Shown here in pieces: positions 26,218 through 37,437 of a stretch of 64,000 bases of DNA. Source of the DNA: Astropecten irregularis (lineage: Eukaryota; Echinodermata; Asteroidea; Paxillosida; Astropectinidae); the NCBI GenBank assembly GCA_963971285.1, contig OZ020253.1, positions 14,520,528 to 14,584,527 on the forward strand, given 5' to 3'. How positions within the stretch are numbered: the first letter of the stretch is position 1; every line of letters begins with the position of its first letter. The notes under the pieces were generated by a model. It had not been told where the DNA came from, searched no databases, and worked only from the letters and a program-made list of their open reading frames with translations. Made by a program: the position numbers and the translations under genes.

Positions 26218-26918
26218 AGCTGTTCCGACTTATTTGATCAGCTTTATAAGCTCCGATGACGTCATGATGATGTCACGGTCAATTTCATGGCAGCATACTC
26301 ATGTACATGATGCAGCAAAGCTTTTATAAAAAGAATCATTACCATAGCATTTGTCATTCTTCAGATATGCTGCAAACAAAAATCAGGCTTTTTGATGACG
26401 TCATGATGTCATCATGTTCATTTTTCGAAGCAATGCACAACTACATGATATAACAAAGCTTTTGCAAAAAGGAATCATTACTGTAGCACTTACCGTTCTC
26501 GAGATATACTGCTAATCAAAAATCAGCTTTTTTGATGACGTCATGATGACGTCACACTAAATTTCATGGCAGCATGCGCAACTACATGATATAACAAAGC
26601 TTTTGCAAAAAGAATCATTTCCATAGCATTTGTGGTTCTCGAGATATGCTGCGAACAAAATTGTCTAATTAAATATTCAAATGACTGTCACATGACTAAT
26701 TAATTAAGAATTTTAACAAACTCAGTCTTAGGATTAACTTCAGCTTATAAGCTTTCATAATATACCACACATAAGCTTACCAGAAAAAGATTATAAAAGA
26801 TAAGGAATAAACAAACTTATCACACAAAGCTATGGAAGCAAAAAGTGCGAAGGTATAATAATAATAAAAACCAGAACGAAAACTAAACCTGTTCCGACAT
26901 AAGAAATGTCGGAACAGC
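26218..26918 (+). mobile_element. ~700-bp element with AGCTGTTCCGAC ends and internal tandem repeats
   Basis: Ends AGCTGTTCCGACTTATTTG and ATGTCGGAACAGCT are inverted; the right end also forms a 12-bp hairpin (26888-26916). The interior has three ~140-bp tandem units, each starting GATGACGTCATGATG (26255, 26394, 26534). No ORF. Confidence 0.75.
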
Positions 26919-27480
26919 TAATAAAGGGTAAAGGTAATCTAGACGAGGCTATTTTTGTGAGGGGGGTCTTGCCACATAAGTTTGTAATAATATCTAAGTG
27001 CTTTTATATTCACTAATATTACAACAAACATCAAAGTAACACAAACAAATAAATATTAATTACAAATTGCTTAATATGAATTGATTACAAGTGGAACCAT
27101 TGTTGCTTTAAAGAGGTAATGTTTATAAATAGTTCACTCGCGAAGGTATCAACTGTAGCATTTTGAATGTCAGTTTAGGCTCCAGATTATTCCAAAGAAT
27201 GGGAGAGCAAACGGCCCACTAGCTATGAAAACAAACCAAAAACACCTGTGATATTTCCCCCAAAAAAGGAAAGAATTTGTAGAAAACACCCACATGTTGA
27301 ATTGAATTGAATCCTGATGCCCGGTACTTGCTGTTGCATTAGAAAGAACATTTTTGACAGATAAACCGTGGTCAAGCTTTGACAATGGTAGGGGAAACAA
27401 TAATGTCAACTGCTGAAATGCAGTTTGTAATTTTAATAGCCTTTAGAGGAAGATGGAAATGTCATGGAAATGTAACACTT

Positions 27481-27787
27481 TTATGTGAAAAAGGAAATGT
27501 CATCTGTTACAGAAGTCGTAATTAATATGTAGATGTATACAAAAATATCTTTTTGGAATTTAGGCTCGTCTTGTTGATGTACGTGAATAGCCCAATGGGC
27601 ACTTGTCAATGCCCGAGCACAGAATGCCACATGTTTCTGGAGGTGTTCCTCAGAGTCAGCGCACCGCCAATACAACCACTCCTGTCCAGTCCTTTTCTTG
27701 TCCGTGTAACCCAACCCATTTGGTTGTTTGCGAGCGATTTCTCGTCTTTCACCGAAGCGGTTCAGGGTGCATTTACGCCAATTGAAA
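27481..27787 (-). CDS. Possible FLYWCH-type zinc-finger exon (isolated)
   Basis: On the minus strand an acceptor TTTCCTGTTGTTGTTGCAG precedes 27787 and opens a frame of about 100 codons to the stop at 27481. The C-terminal half reads GQEWLYWRC, then AFCARALTSAHW and AIHVHQQ. That fits the FLYWCH pattern: WxC, then CxA(R), then HxH as zinc ligands. The N-terminal part (NWRKCTLNRFGERREI) is less clear. No flanking exon was found; a GTATAC at about 27542 could be a donor. It could be a host exon, or a remnant of a transposon, where FLYWCH domains also occur. Confidence 0.4.
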
Positions 27788-28477
27788 CTGCAACAACAAC
27801 AGGAAAGGACAGCGGCATTTATATATAAACCGAGTTTATAAGCTGGGGACAGAAATAGCCCCCCATGGGTGTCTATTTTTAGGAGAGGGTGTCGGTGTCA
27901 CAGTACTGTCATCTTTAATGATGGGGGCTGTTTTTTGAAGAATGCCTTTATTTAGGGAGATTACGAGTATTGTCCATACCACAGGTTTGTATAACATACA
28001 CTGTACATGTACAATACATGTACATCAACTTGTATGCATGTTCCTGTGTACGGCTCCGCTGATTTTATAGCCGTTCACACTGTACACAAGACTCCGGAGA
28101 AATGCTAATTAATGATAAAGAATCAAAATTAAAAACCGGCCAAAGCCCCTTTCACACCGGCCCTTACATACATACGTACAGTTGCGTAGAGTTGCGTAGC
28201 GACTACATTGCCATACGCTGTTCCTATGTTACATGTTTAGTTAACATGTGTGTAATACAAACAATGTCATGTGTATGCGCTATGTAGTGGACTTGGCAGA
28301 AAGTCTCCTTACCATGCACATGAGGCAAATTTGTAGTTCTAAGGTAATTCTATATCCTGATGAGACACTTTTCTAGGGAAACCGTGGAAACACAAACAAA
28401 CCGCCCACTCGTTGTTTCGCAGTTCTTGTAGTCACTTTTCATACTTTTCTGTTGAAAGTCTACCACAGTGAAGCTGC

Positions 28478-28606
28478 GGGTGCATTCGTTTAGCTCCCCC
28501 GGGTCAGCCCTTAGTGGGAATGGTCGTGTTTTACTGCACAAAACAAGCGAGAGAATGGGCACGAGGTTGACTGGTGTCGACCCGGGGGAGCTAAACGAAT
28601 GCACCC
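28478..28606 (+). mobile_element. 129-bp MITE with 28-bp perfect inverted ends
   Basis: GGGTGCATTCGTTTAGCTCC plus CCCGGGTC at 28478-28505 is perfectly complementary to 28579-28606. The interior is only 73 bp. The terminus type is hAT-like. Confidence 0.85.
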
Positions 28607-29206
28607 CAAATTACTAGTATCCCTATGAATGTTTGTTTCCCTCTAAAACAAACGCTTTTCGTACAAGTAGTACTTGGCCTAAGTAGAGTTGACTCTCTGA
28701 TGATGTGCGGATTTTGTTCTTTGAAGCCAATTCCCAAAGTAGTTTGGTTTCGAGTGGTTTTTCAGGTGATTATGTACTGGACCAAATTCATCAAAACTCT
28801 TCATCATGGTTTCATGACCCATTTTGGGAAGTTGAAGCAGCATGTTTTCGTTCAATAACTAGTTGATAAAATGCTAGCTAGAGATAACAGAACCTGAGCC
28901 ACAGATTCAGTTCAATGGGAAAATGAGCCTTGAGCTACAGTGTACTTGAGTACTTAGCCTGTACACTATACACATTGTGTATTTTTTACATGTACCAGGT
29001 ACACATATGTACATTGGTTTCTGCTCACAAAGCATGCTTCCTTCTTTCAGCTGATTTCCTCGTTTTAGCTGGTTTCCTCTTGTTCACTTTACTCTTTGCC
29101 ATTGAACATTGAAAACACTGTACAAAGTATGGTACAGATTGGAATTTTTTTGTTTAAGTCCAAGTTGCATGTTTTAGTATAGAATCATTTGAGTCACATT
29201 GAGGTG

Positions 29207-29440
29207 CTGTGGCCCAGTGGTCCACTGATGGCATGAAGTACTCTAGATCTTGTTGTCAGTCTACAGAGTGTGGGTTCGAATCCAGCCATGGGCTTAAGTT
29301 GTGCTTGGGTCCTTTGGCAAGATGCTTTGTCACATACATGTAATTGCTCATCTTCACCCAGGTGTAAATGGGTACCTGTGAGGGTAGAGACGACTTAATT
29401 TGCTCGATTAGCCTTCATGTGCTTTATAGTAGGTAGGGAG
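29207..29440 (+). mobile_element. tRNA-derived SINE
   Basis: GTGCTGTGGCCCAGTGG (A-box region) and GTGTGGGTTCGAATCC (B box), then the body CCTTTGGCAAGATGCTTTGT, TCACCCAGGTGTAAATGGGT, a tail block common in invertebrate deuterostome SINEs. Confidence 0.72.
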
Positions 29441-29627
29441 TTGAGATTGTTTCAGGAAATGTATTTAAACTTGTAGCCCAATGACCAAAGATAATAGCAA
29501 TATGTGCGCATAGAGACATCATTGATTGCGGTATATGTACTTTATGCATTATATATTTAAATGCGGTTTTATATTATAATTTTGAAGAGATTTGAGGTTT
29601 ACTACTGTCCCACTTTTGTCCCTTTAA

Positions 29628-29986
29628 AGGTAGTATCATACACTTTGGTAAGAGACCAAAACAAACATTTTCACAAATTCACGTATAACTTTCAGGGTAT
29701 GAAGATGGTGCTAGTAGAAACCTACCATTAACATTTTTCCACCTGAAATGGTGCATATATCCAGAAATGAGTAAAACAATGACCGAAAATATTTTTGATC
29801 TTTTAAAAGATCAAAAATGAAAGAGAAAAGACTTAAGAAATACCGTGGCCGTTTTTCACGATTTTCTCAAAAAGTGGGCACCGTATGGAACTGAAATTTT
29901 CACAGATGACTGTGACTGTATCTTCCTTGATATTTTTGCCAATGAATCTGCATTTCTTTGACAAAAACCAAAGTATGATACTACCT
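29628..29986 (+). mobile_element. TTAA-flanked MITE (family A)
   Basis: A full-length 359-bp copy with both TTAA flanks and the GATCTTTTAAAAGATC core palindrome. Confidence 0.85.
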
Positions 29987-30702
29987 TTAAGTTGATCTGC
30001 AAAAACCATTTTGTAAAGTACATGTTTACCATATAACAAGCTGACTGAGTACTTAAGCCTACCTGTCATACCTGTACATGATTTGCTTTTGATTTTCTCT
30101 AGGGGACACCCATGCACAGTTTTTTGTAAAAAAAAAAATGGAAAATACATACTGGGGGATTTGCGACCTTTGACTTCTGGAAATTGATACCTGCAAGTGT
30201 TAGCTGTTTTAACAGGTGCTTAGATTTGCAGCCCTGGGAGAAGAAATTATATATGTCTGATTACTCCCATTGGCCAACGGTACCAGGTGGCTCTATAGTC
30301 TACGTTGCATTTTCCACGAAGTCTTCCCCCATCTGAGTAAGGATTCTTTGAAAATCGGAAACCCAAATTGGTCGAGAACACGATTGGAGGAGACTATTGG
30401 AATGATGTTGATTTATGTCGGCAACTTGGGGGAAACCCTCCCATCCCAGGAGATCAGACTGTCTGAAGGCCCTCATGCTTTGTCAAGGAGAGCTGTGAGT
30501 ACTGAAGTCCGGGTGCCATACCTTCCCTCAGTGCACCTTCCACTCAAGACAAGCGTTTGCTTTTTTGCACATTTAATATGTTTACCACAGTCTCCACAGA
30601 AGGACTGGAACATAAATCATCCATTACCATGAAAACCACATTGTGGCTAAATCTAGCCTTTGAGAAAGATCCTGCTATTACCCAATAAACCTCAGGCCCT
30701 CC

Positions 30703-30832
30703 TAATAGCGTTCTGCACTAATGACGTCACACCATGCATGTACGCGCACACCACACGTTTGTGCATGGCCGGTTGCAATGTTTGTCTGAGGTTCGGTGCT
30801 ATTTTTAGCACAAGTGCGCAGTGCTATTCCAA
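30703..30832 (+). mobile_element. MITE family L
   Basis: TAATAGCGTTCTGCAC left and GTGCGCAGTGCTATT right are inverted; it contains AATGACGTCA and CAATGTTTGTCTGAGG, shared with 34222-34403. Confidence 0.7.
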
Positions 30833-30944
30833 GCATCTTATTTATTTGACAAACATACTCATCAAATGACCACATGGGAAATGACTGGATTCATTTTAAG
30901 TGACTGGATGACTGGAAATGACTGGATTCATTGATACTGTATTA

Positions 30945-31060
30945 AAGTGAACAAAGAAAAATTGACCTAGAGCGGGATTTGAACTAGCGACCACTGGAAT
31001 ACCGTACCGGCGCTCTTATCAACTGAGCTACATGTATGTATCCAGCCCATATATGTTGGC
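30945..31060 (-). mobile_element. SINE S1 head
   Basis: Minus-strand tRNA-like segment: GAGCGGGATTTGAACTAGCG (B box) and CTCTTATCAACTGAGCTACA (A box). Confidence 0.68.
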
Positions 31061-31224
31061 AGCAAAGATAGTCAGCCCAAAAAGTGAAGTATATCATTTG
31101 GGCACCATTTTAGTAACCAACAGAGCTATTTCTGATGTTATCAACGTCAAATTTAACTGTTGTACATACATGTGTAAGACAAACCTTTCATCCGAATAAT
31201 TGTTATAATCATTATTAATGCCTA

Positions 31225-31290
31225 TTATTATTATTATTAATTTTTATTAGGCCAGAAACACACACCAAATGAGAACAGTAAATTTGGCTT
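31225..31290 (-). mobile_element. Second copy of the (TTA)n-tailed retroelement end
   Basis: (TTA)n, then GGCCAGAAACACACACCAAA and TGAGAACAGTAAA, matching 60318-60385. Confidence 0.5.
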
Positions 31291-32350
31291 ACTAAAATTG
31301 TCACCATTGCGCTTGATTTTCAAAGAGTAGGCTATCTTGCACAGCTATAGGATCTTTGCTGTGTGTTAATTACTTAAATAAGGGATTGGATACAGCTTTT
31401 CTTGTATCGGCTGGTCCGGCATTTAAAAGTATACTCATCTTATTTGAATTTTGCAAGTTGTTGTTTCGGTTTTGGCATGTTTGTTTGGGGGAGCCAGTGC
31501 CTGTAGGTCCTGGAATGTAGGAGTATTTTACCAAAATTTAGAAAAAAGTTGCTCCAATCTATCGGTAAGCTAACAGACGGAAGTCCGTACCCTTGACAGA
31601 TTTCTTTACTTGGTTTTGCAGAACTTAAAAGACCACCCAAAATGATTCAAAGGGGTTTTTTTAGAGCTAAATTCTATGAATCACATTCTAAAGGCATTTT
31701 TTTTTTTTTTTTTTTTTTGGCCGACTTTCAAACATTTAATAATAAATACAGGATGTACATCACCATGAGGGCTTATAAATCAACGGTCTTGGGTCGTTTT
31801 GAGGAGACACGCTTTTTTACTGCTAAATCTGACATTTTTTGTCAAAAATGGTGAGTTTTTATACTTTAGGACTCAGAGAAAAAAAAATAAAAAATCCTGA
31901 CTGAAAGTTTTGGCATTTTAGGGTCGGTCGCTGAGGGCTACACAACAATTTTTTATTTTTTTCGGCCTTATACTGTACTGAGCTTCCCCATCTGATTAAT
32001 GTTGATGGGATGATGTGGGGAATTTGTCTCTCTACAGCTTAGGCATGTGTTCTGCGTGGGCGCTTGCCCCGATTTTCACACGTAATTCTTGCTATTGTTG
32101 TCTGGAGTTGGAGCCTAGGCTATATTTAGCTTTGCGGTTCTGGAGAATTCGGCCCAGAATCCTCAGCTGCGATCTGGACCAACAGCTGCATGCGTGTACC
32201 CAATCAATCCGGTCAGTGTCTAGACTTGATTCCAGTCTGAGATTGCAGTACTGTACATGTCACTATCCTGACAACATTTGTGTAAAATACAGCCCTCCAT
32301 CGTATCAAGGTTTTCATTGGTCAATAGGTTTTGTCTAGACTCTGGGGGGA
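31291..32350. other. Gene-poor interval
   Basis: A poly(T) run near 31698-31718; nothing else recognised. The upstream 5' UTR exon of the receptor could lie here or further left. Confidence 0.5.
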
Positions 32351-32452
32351 AGACGTGACCGAGCGGTCCGAGGTCTGCGATTTTGCGATGTTTCATGCAC
32401 TGGACTCGTTGTGTGCGCTTGTTTAATATAAGATCGTCGTTGCTGTTGGGAC

Positions 32453-32911
32453 TTGCAAGAAAGTCTTGCCGCACGACAGGACTTAAAACGAGCTGCTCAT
32501 CTTGGAAGTAGGAGCGTACGATCTATTAAGACAACCCATAGTGACAAATCGCAGCTTGGTGAGATACGCATCGGGACAGACTCATCAACAATCCATCAGA
32601 CGTTCATCCGAGACCCAACAATAGACGCAATTCACAACACATGTGCTACTACTAACTACGTGTCCTCTCTATTCTGTAGCCCGGATGACCTGTACTTAAC
32701 ACGAATGCATTCGGGTAATTTCCACAATTTTCATTGCGCTTCAGACTCATCAACACTCCATCGGAGGCTCATCCGAGACCCAACAACTTGCGCAATTTAC
32801 AACACGTGTGCTACCACTACTTCGATCTATTCCGTGGCCAGGGTGAGCTATACTTTACACGGACGCTTTTCACGTACCGGTGATTTCCACAATTTTCATG
32901 GTGCCTCATAG
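32453..32911 (+). other. Open frame with in-frame 165-bp duplication, unknown
   Basis: A 152-codon frame starting TTG or an internal ATG. Residues from DSSTIHQTFIRDPT onward repeat as DSSTLHRRLIRDPT 55 codons later, and both repeats end in FHNFH. The duplication is exactly 165 bp, so the frame could be open by chance. An A-box-like GACCGAGCGGTCCGAGG lies at 32359, so part may be SINE-derived. No family recognised. Confidence 0.25.
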
Positions 32912-33457
32912 CATTGAACACTTGAATTTTTTTTTAAATTCAACCTGTTTGAAATGTTGAAACAACTTGGAAGTGTTAATTCCGTCGGGTAACGATAGCT
33001 TTTCTTTTTGGCACAGTCAACAATGTGGCTTAAGTGTGAGCTTTGAAGAACAGAGGTGGTTTCTATCCTTGCGCTAAGAAACATCAACAAGTGTTGTAGT
33101 GCGTAAGTACCGTAAAGATTGTATTTATGAATTATGCAGTTTCATCTCCATGAGTTTACGCATGAGGCTACAGTCGACAAGGTCAATATACTTGGCTTGC
33201 TTTTATATAGAGACCACAGCAGTAGATTGCTTGTAACATTGATTTTTGTATAGTGTCCGTTGAAGACTAAAACCAGTAACTAGCATTATATTGTACATGT
33301 TGCAGGGCTGAATTTCACAAAACGCTAAGATAACCGGTATTCTTAAAATGAGTTGTGAGGATTACCAATTTACCATGTACATGTAGTAATTTGCACTGTG
33401 ACGTCCATCGCATGTTGTTTGCCATTTACAACGATTGATCTGCATCTGCATCTGCAT

Positions 33458-33813
33458 GGGCCCAATTTCATGGAATCCGTCACCGTAAGCAACAATTCTT
33501 CGCTTAAAACAGCAGACTGTTCATGGTAACGGTTATCATATTTACAAGGCAGAGTTGTCTTTCTCACTAAACTAAGCAAGGATGTTCTGCAGGATGCACA
33601 CATTATGACAAAAATCAAGGCTAGCCTCTAGAGAAATTAAGCGCCTAAACTATTTAGTATTTAGTATTTATTTCATTTCTCGGGAAGAACGGGTTACAAA
33701 GTACAAGAACAACAATTAACACTTTCAGTATAACAGGACAAGGAAATGGATTTCACGGGTAGCAGTGCCCGTAAGCACAAAAATACACCGTAACGAATTC
33801 CATGAAATTGAGC
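33458..33813 (+). mobile_element. MITE family F, second copy with internal insertion
   Basis: Same ends as 11978-12271 (right end diverged to GAGC). Unrelated sequence near 33600-33745 makes it about 60 bp longer. Confidence 0.72.
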
Positions 33814-34221
33814 TATCCATACTGATCAGTAATTAGTTCCTTGTAAAATTGACTGTTGGATTTGACCTAACTAAGCATTAAGTAGTGTAAGGGATGTGAC
33901 AATGATATTCAGTATCTTTATCCTGGATTCAATTTCTGTTTTTGTGTGTAATCTCATCTCTGGTGACTTGTGGAGACTTCAGCACAATATTAAGTTAAAT
34001 ATGTCTCCGCAAGGAAAATCTAAAGGTGTGTACATGTACATGTACATGTATACTGTATGTATAGGTCTAGGTATAGGTCTCCAGAAGGCTTTCATTAAAC
34101 TGATATTTAGCACGTTTAGAATTAACTCCAAAAGGAGGAATACATGGTCACTTGGTGATTTCAGTCTCTGGACTGTCGTCTTGTGTCCATTTTCATGTTT
34201 TAACAAATAAAACGAAATCAG

Positions 34222-34403
34222 TTGAATAGCGCTCTGCACTTGCGCTAAAAATAGTACCGGACCTCAGACAAACATGCAACCATGCATGTGGGCGTGCGTG
34301 TGCATGTACACTACGTGTGTGTGCATGTACACTACGTGTGTGAGTCAATGTTTGTCTGACATCCGGGGATTGCATGACGTCATTAGTGCGGAGCGCTATT
34401 CAA
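34222..34403 (-). mobile_element. MITE family L, second copy
   Basis: TTGAATAGCGCTCTGCAC and GTGCGGAGCGCTATTCAA are inverted (16 of 18). It holds a duplicated TGTGCATGTACACTACGTG motif. Confidence 0.72.
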
Positions 34404-34458
34404 TGTACATTCACAGAAAGCTGTCACAAAGGTACCCATTTCATATACAATAAGTGCC

Positions 34459-34531
34459 AGCTTGGGTGAGATTCGAACCAATGACCTCCTGCTTAACACG
34501 TGCGGATGTCTTACGACTAGACTACCAAGCT
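34459..34531 (-). tRNA. tRNA-like segment (SINE head or tRNA pseudogene)
   Basis: Minus strand: a perfect 7-bp acceptor stem (AGCTTGG/CCAAGCT), a GTCT/AGAC D stem and TTGGTTCGAATCTC at the T-loop position. The T stem pairs poorly, so a functional tRNA is unlikely. Confidence 0.4.
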
Positions 34532-35222
34532 CATGTAATGATGTATGCAAGCGTAGGTCAACATGTTAATTTGGATCCATTGTAGCAGCAGTTACCAACA
34601 TTTATCATTGTGATTGGGATTAAAAAATCTCAATAACATTGGAAATCAAATGTTGGACTTGACAAGAGGTAAAATTCATGTTTCTCTTTGTTTTCAGGAA
34701 AGAACCGTTTCCTCACTTTTTTTGGACAAACAGGCCACAGTTGTTTTGTTTTTTGTGATTCAGCACAATTTATTTACCACTCTGGTTTAGAAAACTCACC
34801 ACAAACCGTGGGAACGTAAGAATTACAGATGGCTGAGGATGAGATGTCGGTTTTGGATTTTTTTTTTTTTTAAATTGAGATTCCACCTGGGTGAATCAAA
34901 GTTGTTTCCTTTCTGAATGTGCGTGATTCCGCACAGAAGTTTCACTGGTTTCCTTCCTCCTGGTGCTTAGGTATAGAAGACATGACCTCCTTTTTTAGTG
35001 GGATTGTGGAACTTTCCGGTCATTTACTCAGTGATTTTTCACCAATGGTCATGATAGCAAATGACACGCCAGATATTGACGAGGCTTTAGTTGTTTCATT
35101 ATTCATAATAATGAGCGATTTATTATCGTACCTGTGCCACCAAGAGAGGGCGCTATACTGGGGCCAAACAGCCAACAACTATACACTGTAACTATGCACA
35201 TTCTCCAGTGCCTTGTGGTATG

Positions 35223-35648
35223 GTATACACCGGCGCGACCATGGAGGTACATTTAGGAAACACCCGTCATTACTGCAGTGTCCCCGCCCGCCTTTTGTCC
35301 GGCAACAAAAGAATTTACGTCCGTCATGGTGTCACACCCTGCAATTATAAGCTACGTTCGAGCAGTTACTCCTGGTAATTTGAGTATGATGCGCGCCCAA
35401 TACTCTCCGGTGCAGGAGTGTACTCCCCATTTCTAGAGAGTATACTCTCGCTGATGCGAGTGTCATACTCCAGCCGTTCAACCGCTCAGGAGTACCGTAT
35501 ACTCGTGTTAACGCGAGTAGCTCGCTCCAACACAGCCATAGAGTGCGGCAGAGCGTAAATTATTTTGTTGCTGCCTTGCCAGACAAAAGGCGGGTGGGGA
35601 CACTGCGGTAATGGTGGATGGTATGTCGCACTGTGGAAATGGTGTACA
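35223..35648 (-). mobile_element. MITE family C containing a nested element
   Basis: Both arms of family C are present, but the centre is replaced by about 185 bp (35351-35535) rich in GAGTA/TACTC motifs. Confidence 0.75.
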
Positions 35649-36486
35649 CTTGAATTTGTTGGAGGGGGGGATGAACAATTTTTGTCAGTATTCTGACAGA
35701 TTCAAAGCCACATGGTGTATAACAGTACGGTATTTTTTAGATTTGGGGTAAAAATTCTTTCAATTTATTGTCCTTAAGTAATACATCTTTAACAGAGACA
35801 ATGTGACTATGACAGCATAACAAAAAGACAGTGTACAGCAAGCTGTTGACATCCTGTGAAATTCAAGAGTTAAAAAATGAACTTGATACTTGGACATGTG
35901 TTGGGAACACAGTTGCTGAAAAGCCATTTGGCGCTTTGTGTTCTTGCATCCTGCTCATTCACTCATGCAATTTGACACTGTTTGTAGCTCGATCTCTCTC
36001 TCTTTTTTTATCTCATGAAGCAAACAAAGAATTGCCTCTCCCTGCGAAACAGGTGCACACTTTCTAGCTCTGGTCGTGATTCAGTAAACATGAACTGTTA
36101 TTGCCTTACACTTGTGATTCATTGCAACACCAGAATGGAACACGGCATACACATGTAGCATTTGGAAACAAGCTAAAACATTGGAGAAACCTTGTAAGGA
36201 TTGTTTTGACAAGGTGTACATCTATTCTGTGGTAAATTGTCATTTTTTAATCTTTTTTTTTTTTTGGAAGGTACAGTGTACTTTTGTGAATTATTATAAT
36301 TTGGGAAGCTACGGTAATTGTTCAAATTTGCAGTTAGGGCTGTGGAGGATGCGCCGACAATGAGATTGAGTTGCCACCATGCATGGGTGCCTTTGGCTGC
36401 CTGCCATGATATTTAATACTGTGCGGAACCACAGAGAGCAGCCTGAGATTTAACAATGATTTTCTGTTTTTGCACTTCATTTTTAA

Positions 36487-36843
36487 AGGTAGTATCATAC
36501 TTTGGTTTTTGTCAAAGAAATACAGATTTGTGGGCAAAAATATCAAGGAGGATACAGTAAAAGTAATCTGTGAACATTTCAGTCCCAAACGTTGCCCACT
36601 TTTTGAGAAAACAGCGAAAAACGACCACAGTATTTCTTAAGTGTTTTCTCTTTTATTTTTGATCTTTTAAAAGATCAAAAAGATTTTCGGTCGTTGTTTT
36701 ACTAATTTCTGGATAAATACACCATTTCAGGCGGAAATATTTTAACGGTATGTTTCTACCACCACCATCTTCATACCCTGTAAGTTATACGTAAATCTGT
36801 GAACATTTCTGTTTTGGTCTCTTACCAAAGTATGATACTACCT
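36487..36843 (+). mobile_element. TTAA-flanked MITE (family A), full-length reference copy
   Basis: A 357-bp copy starting AGGTAGTATCATACTTTGG and ending with its inverted complement CCAAAGTATGATACTACCT, with TTAA on both sides. A near-perfect internal palindrome around GATCTTTTAAAAGATC lies mid-element. No coding capacity. It is just upstream of the receptor's first recognised exon. Confidence 0.87.
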
Positions 36844-36932
36844 TTAACGTGTTAAAGTTATTAGTTCTGATTTGGACAATGTAAGACCAGCCAGGAGCGG
36901 ATATGCTGAGAACCTGCAGTTTTCTCAGCACA

Positions 36933-37165
36933 GGGGCAAATTTCATGGCCCTGCTTAGCACAAACAAATTTTCTTACCATGAAATTGCTGTCTAAATAAA
37001 AACAGGATTAACAACCAAATTTCCATGTGTTGTGTATCGCTTGTGATTGTCCTTTGGCTGTTGTTCGCTGACCATGAATATCAAATAAAATTGTTACCAC
37101 TGGGTTGTTTTATTGAGCAAGACTTTTTGTGCTAAGCATTATTTTTTTTGCTTAACAGCTCCTGG
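36933..37165 (-). mobile_element. MITE family B upstream of receptor exon 1
   Basis: An inverted-orientation copy (GGGGCAAATTTCATGGCC ... CTTAACAGCTCC), ending about 85 bp before the exon 1 acceptor. Confidence 0.78.
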
Positions 37166-37250
37166 TTTCTAGGAGCTGGCATTCCTTGGAAGGCAGGACA
37201 TTGGGTATACACAGTCTGAACTATTCTTCTTTGTTGTTTCCACTTTATAG

Positions 37251-37437
37251 GCAATACTGGTAGTCATTGCTGCACAGCTCTGGCGAAGCATGATGCGCAG
37301 AGGCGTCCAGAAGATTCCATCCTTGCGCCCGGCAGTAACCAGCATCCGTGTCAGCTGCACCCTGATGCTCGTCTTGTACATCTTGGCTTTGGTCGTCGCG
37401 ATCGCCAGCTCATCCAGTCTCAATACCAACGCTACAT
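37251..37437 (+). CDS. Receptor exon 1: 5' UTR end, start codon and signal peptide
   Basis: An acceptor (pyrimidine run ending in TATAG at 37250) precedes this exon, so at least one further 5' exon should lie upstream; I could not find it. Coding starts at the ATG ATG pair at 37290. The first 22 residues are basic (RR, K, R, R), followed by a hydrophobic core at residues 23-39 and a serine run, a plausible signal peptide with a long n-region. The donor is GTGAGT at 37438 in phase 1. The frame is also open back to 37251, so an upstream start in an earlier exon cannot be excluded. Confidence 0.75.

Noticed and set aside
30270..30632. 120-residue ORF
   Set aside because: No recognisable domain, no repeat-independent coding signature, no convincing splice sites.
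34919..35191. 90-residue ORF upstream of the receptor, considered as a 5' exon
   Set aside because: No donor in a compatible phase and no signal or family features.
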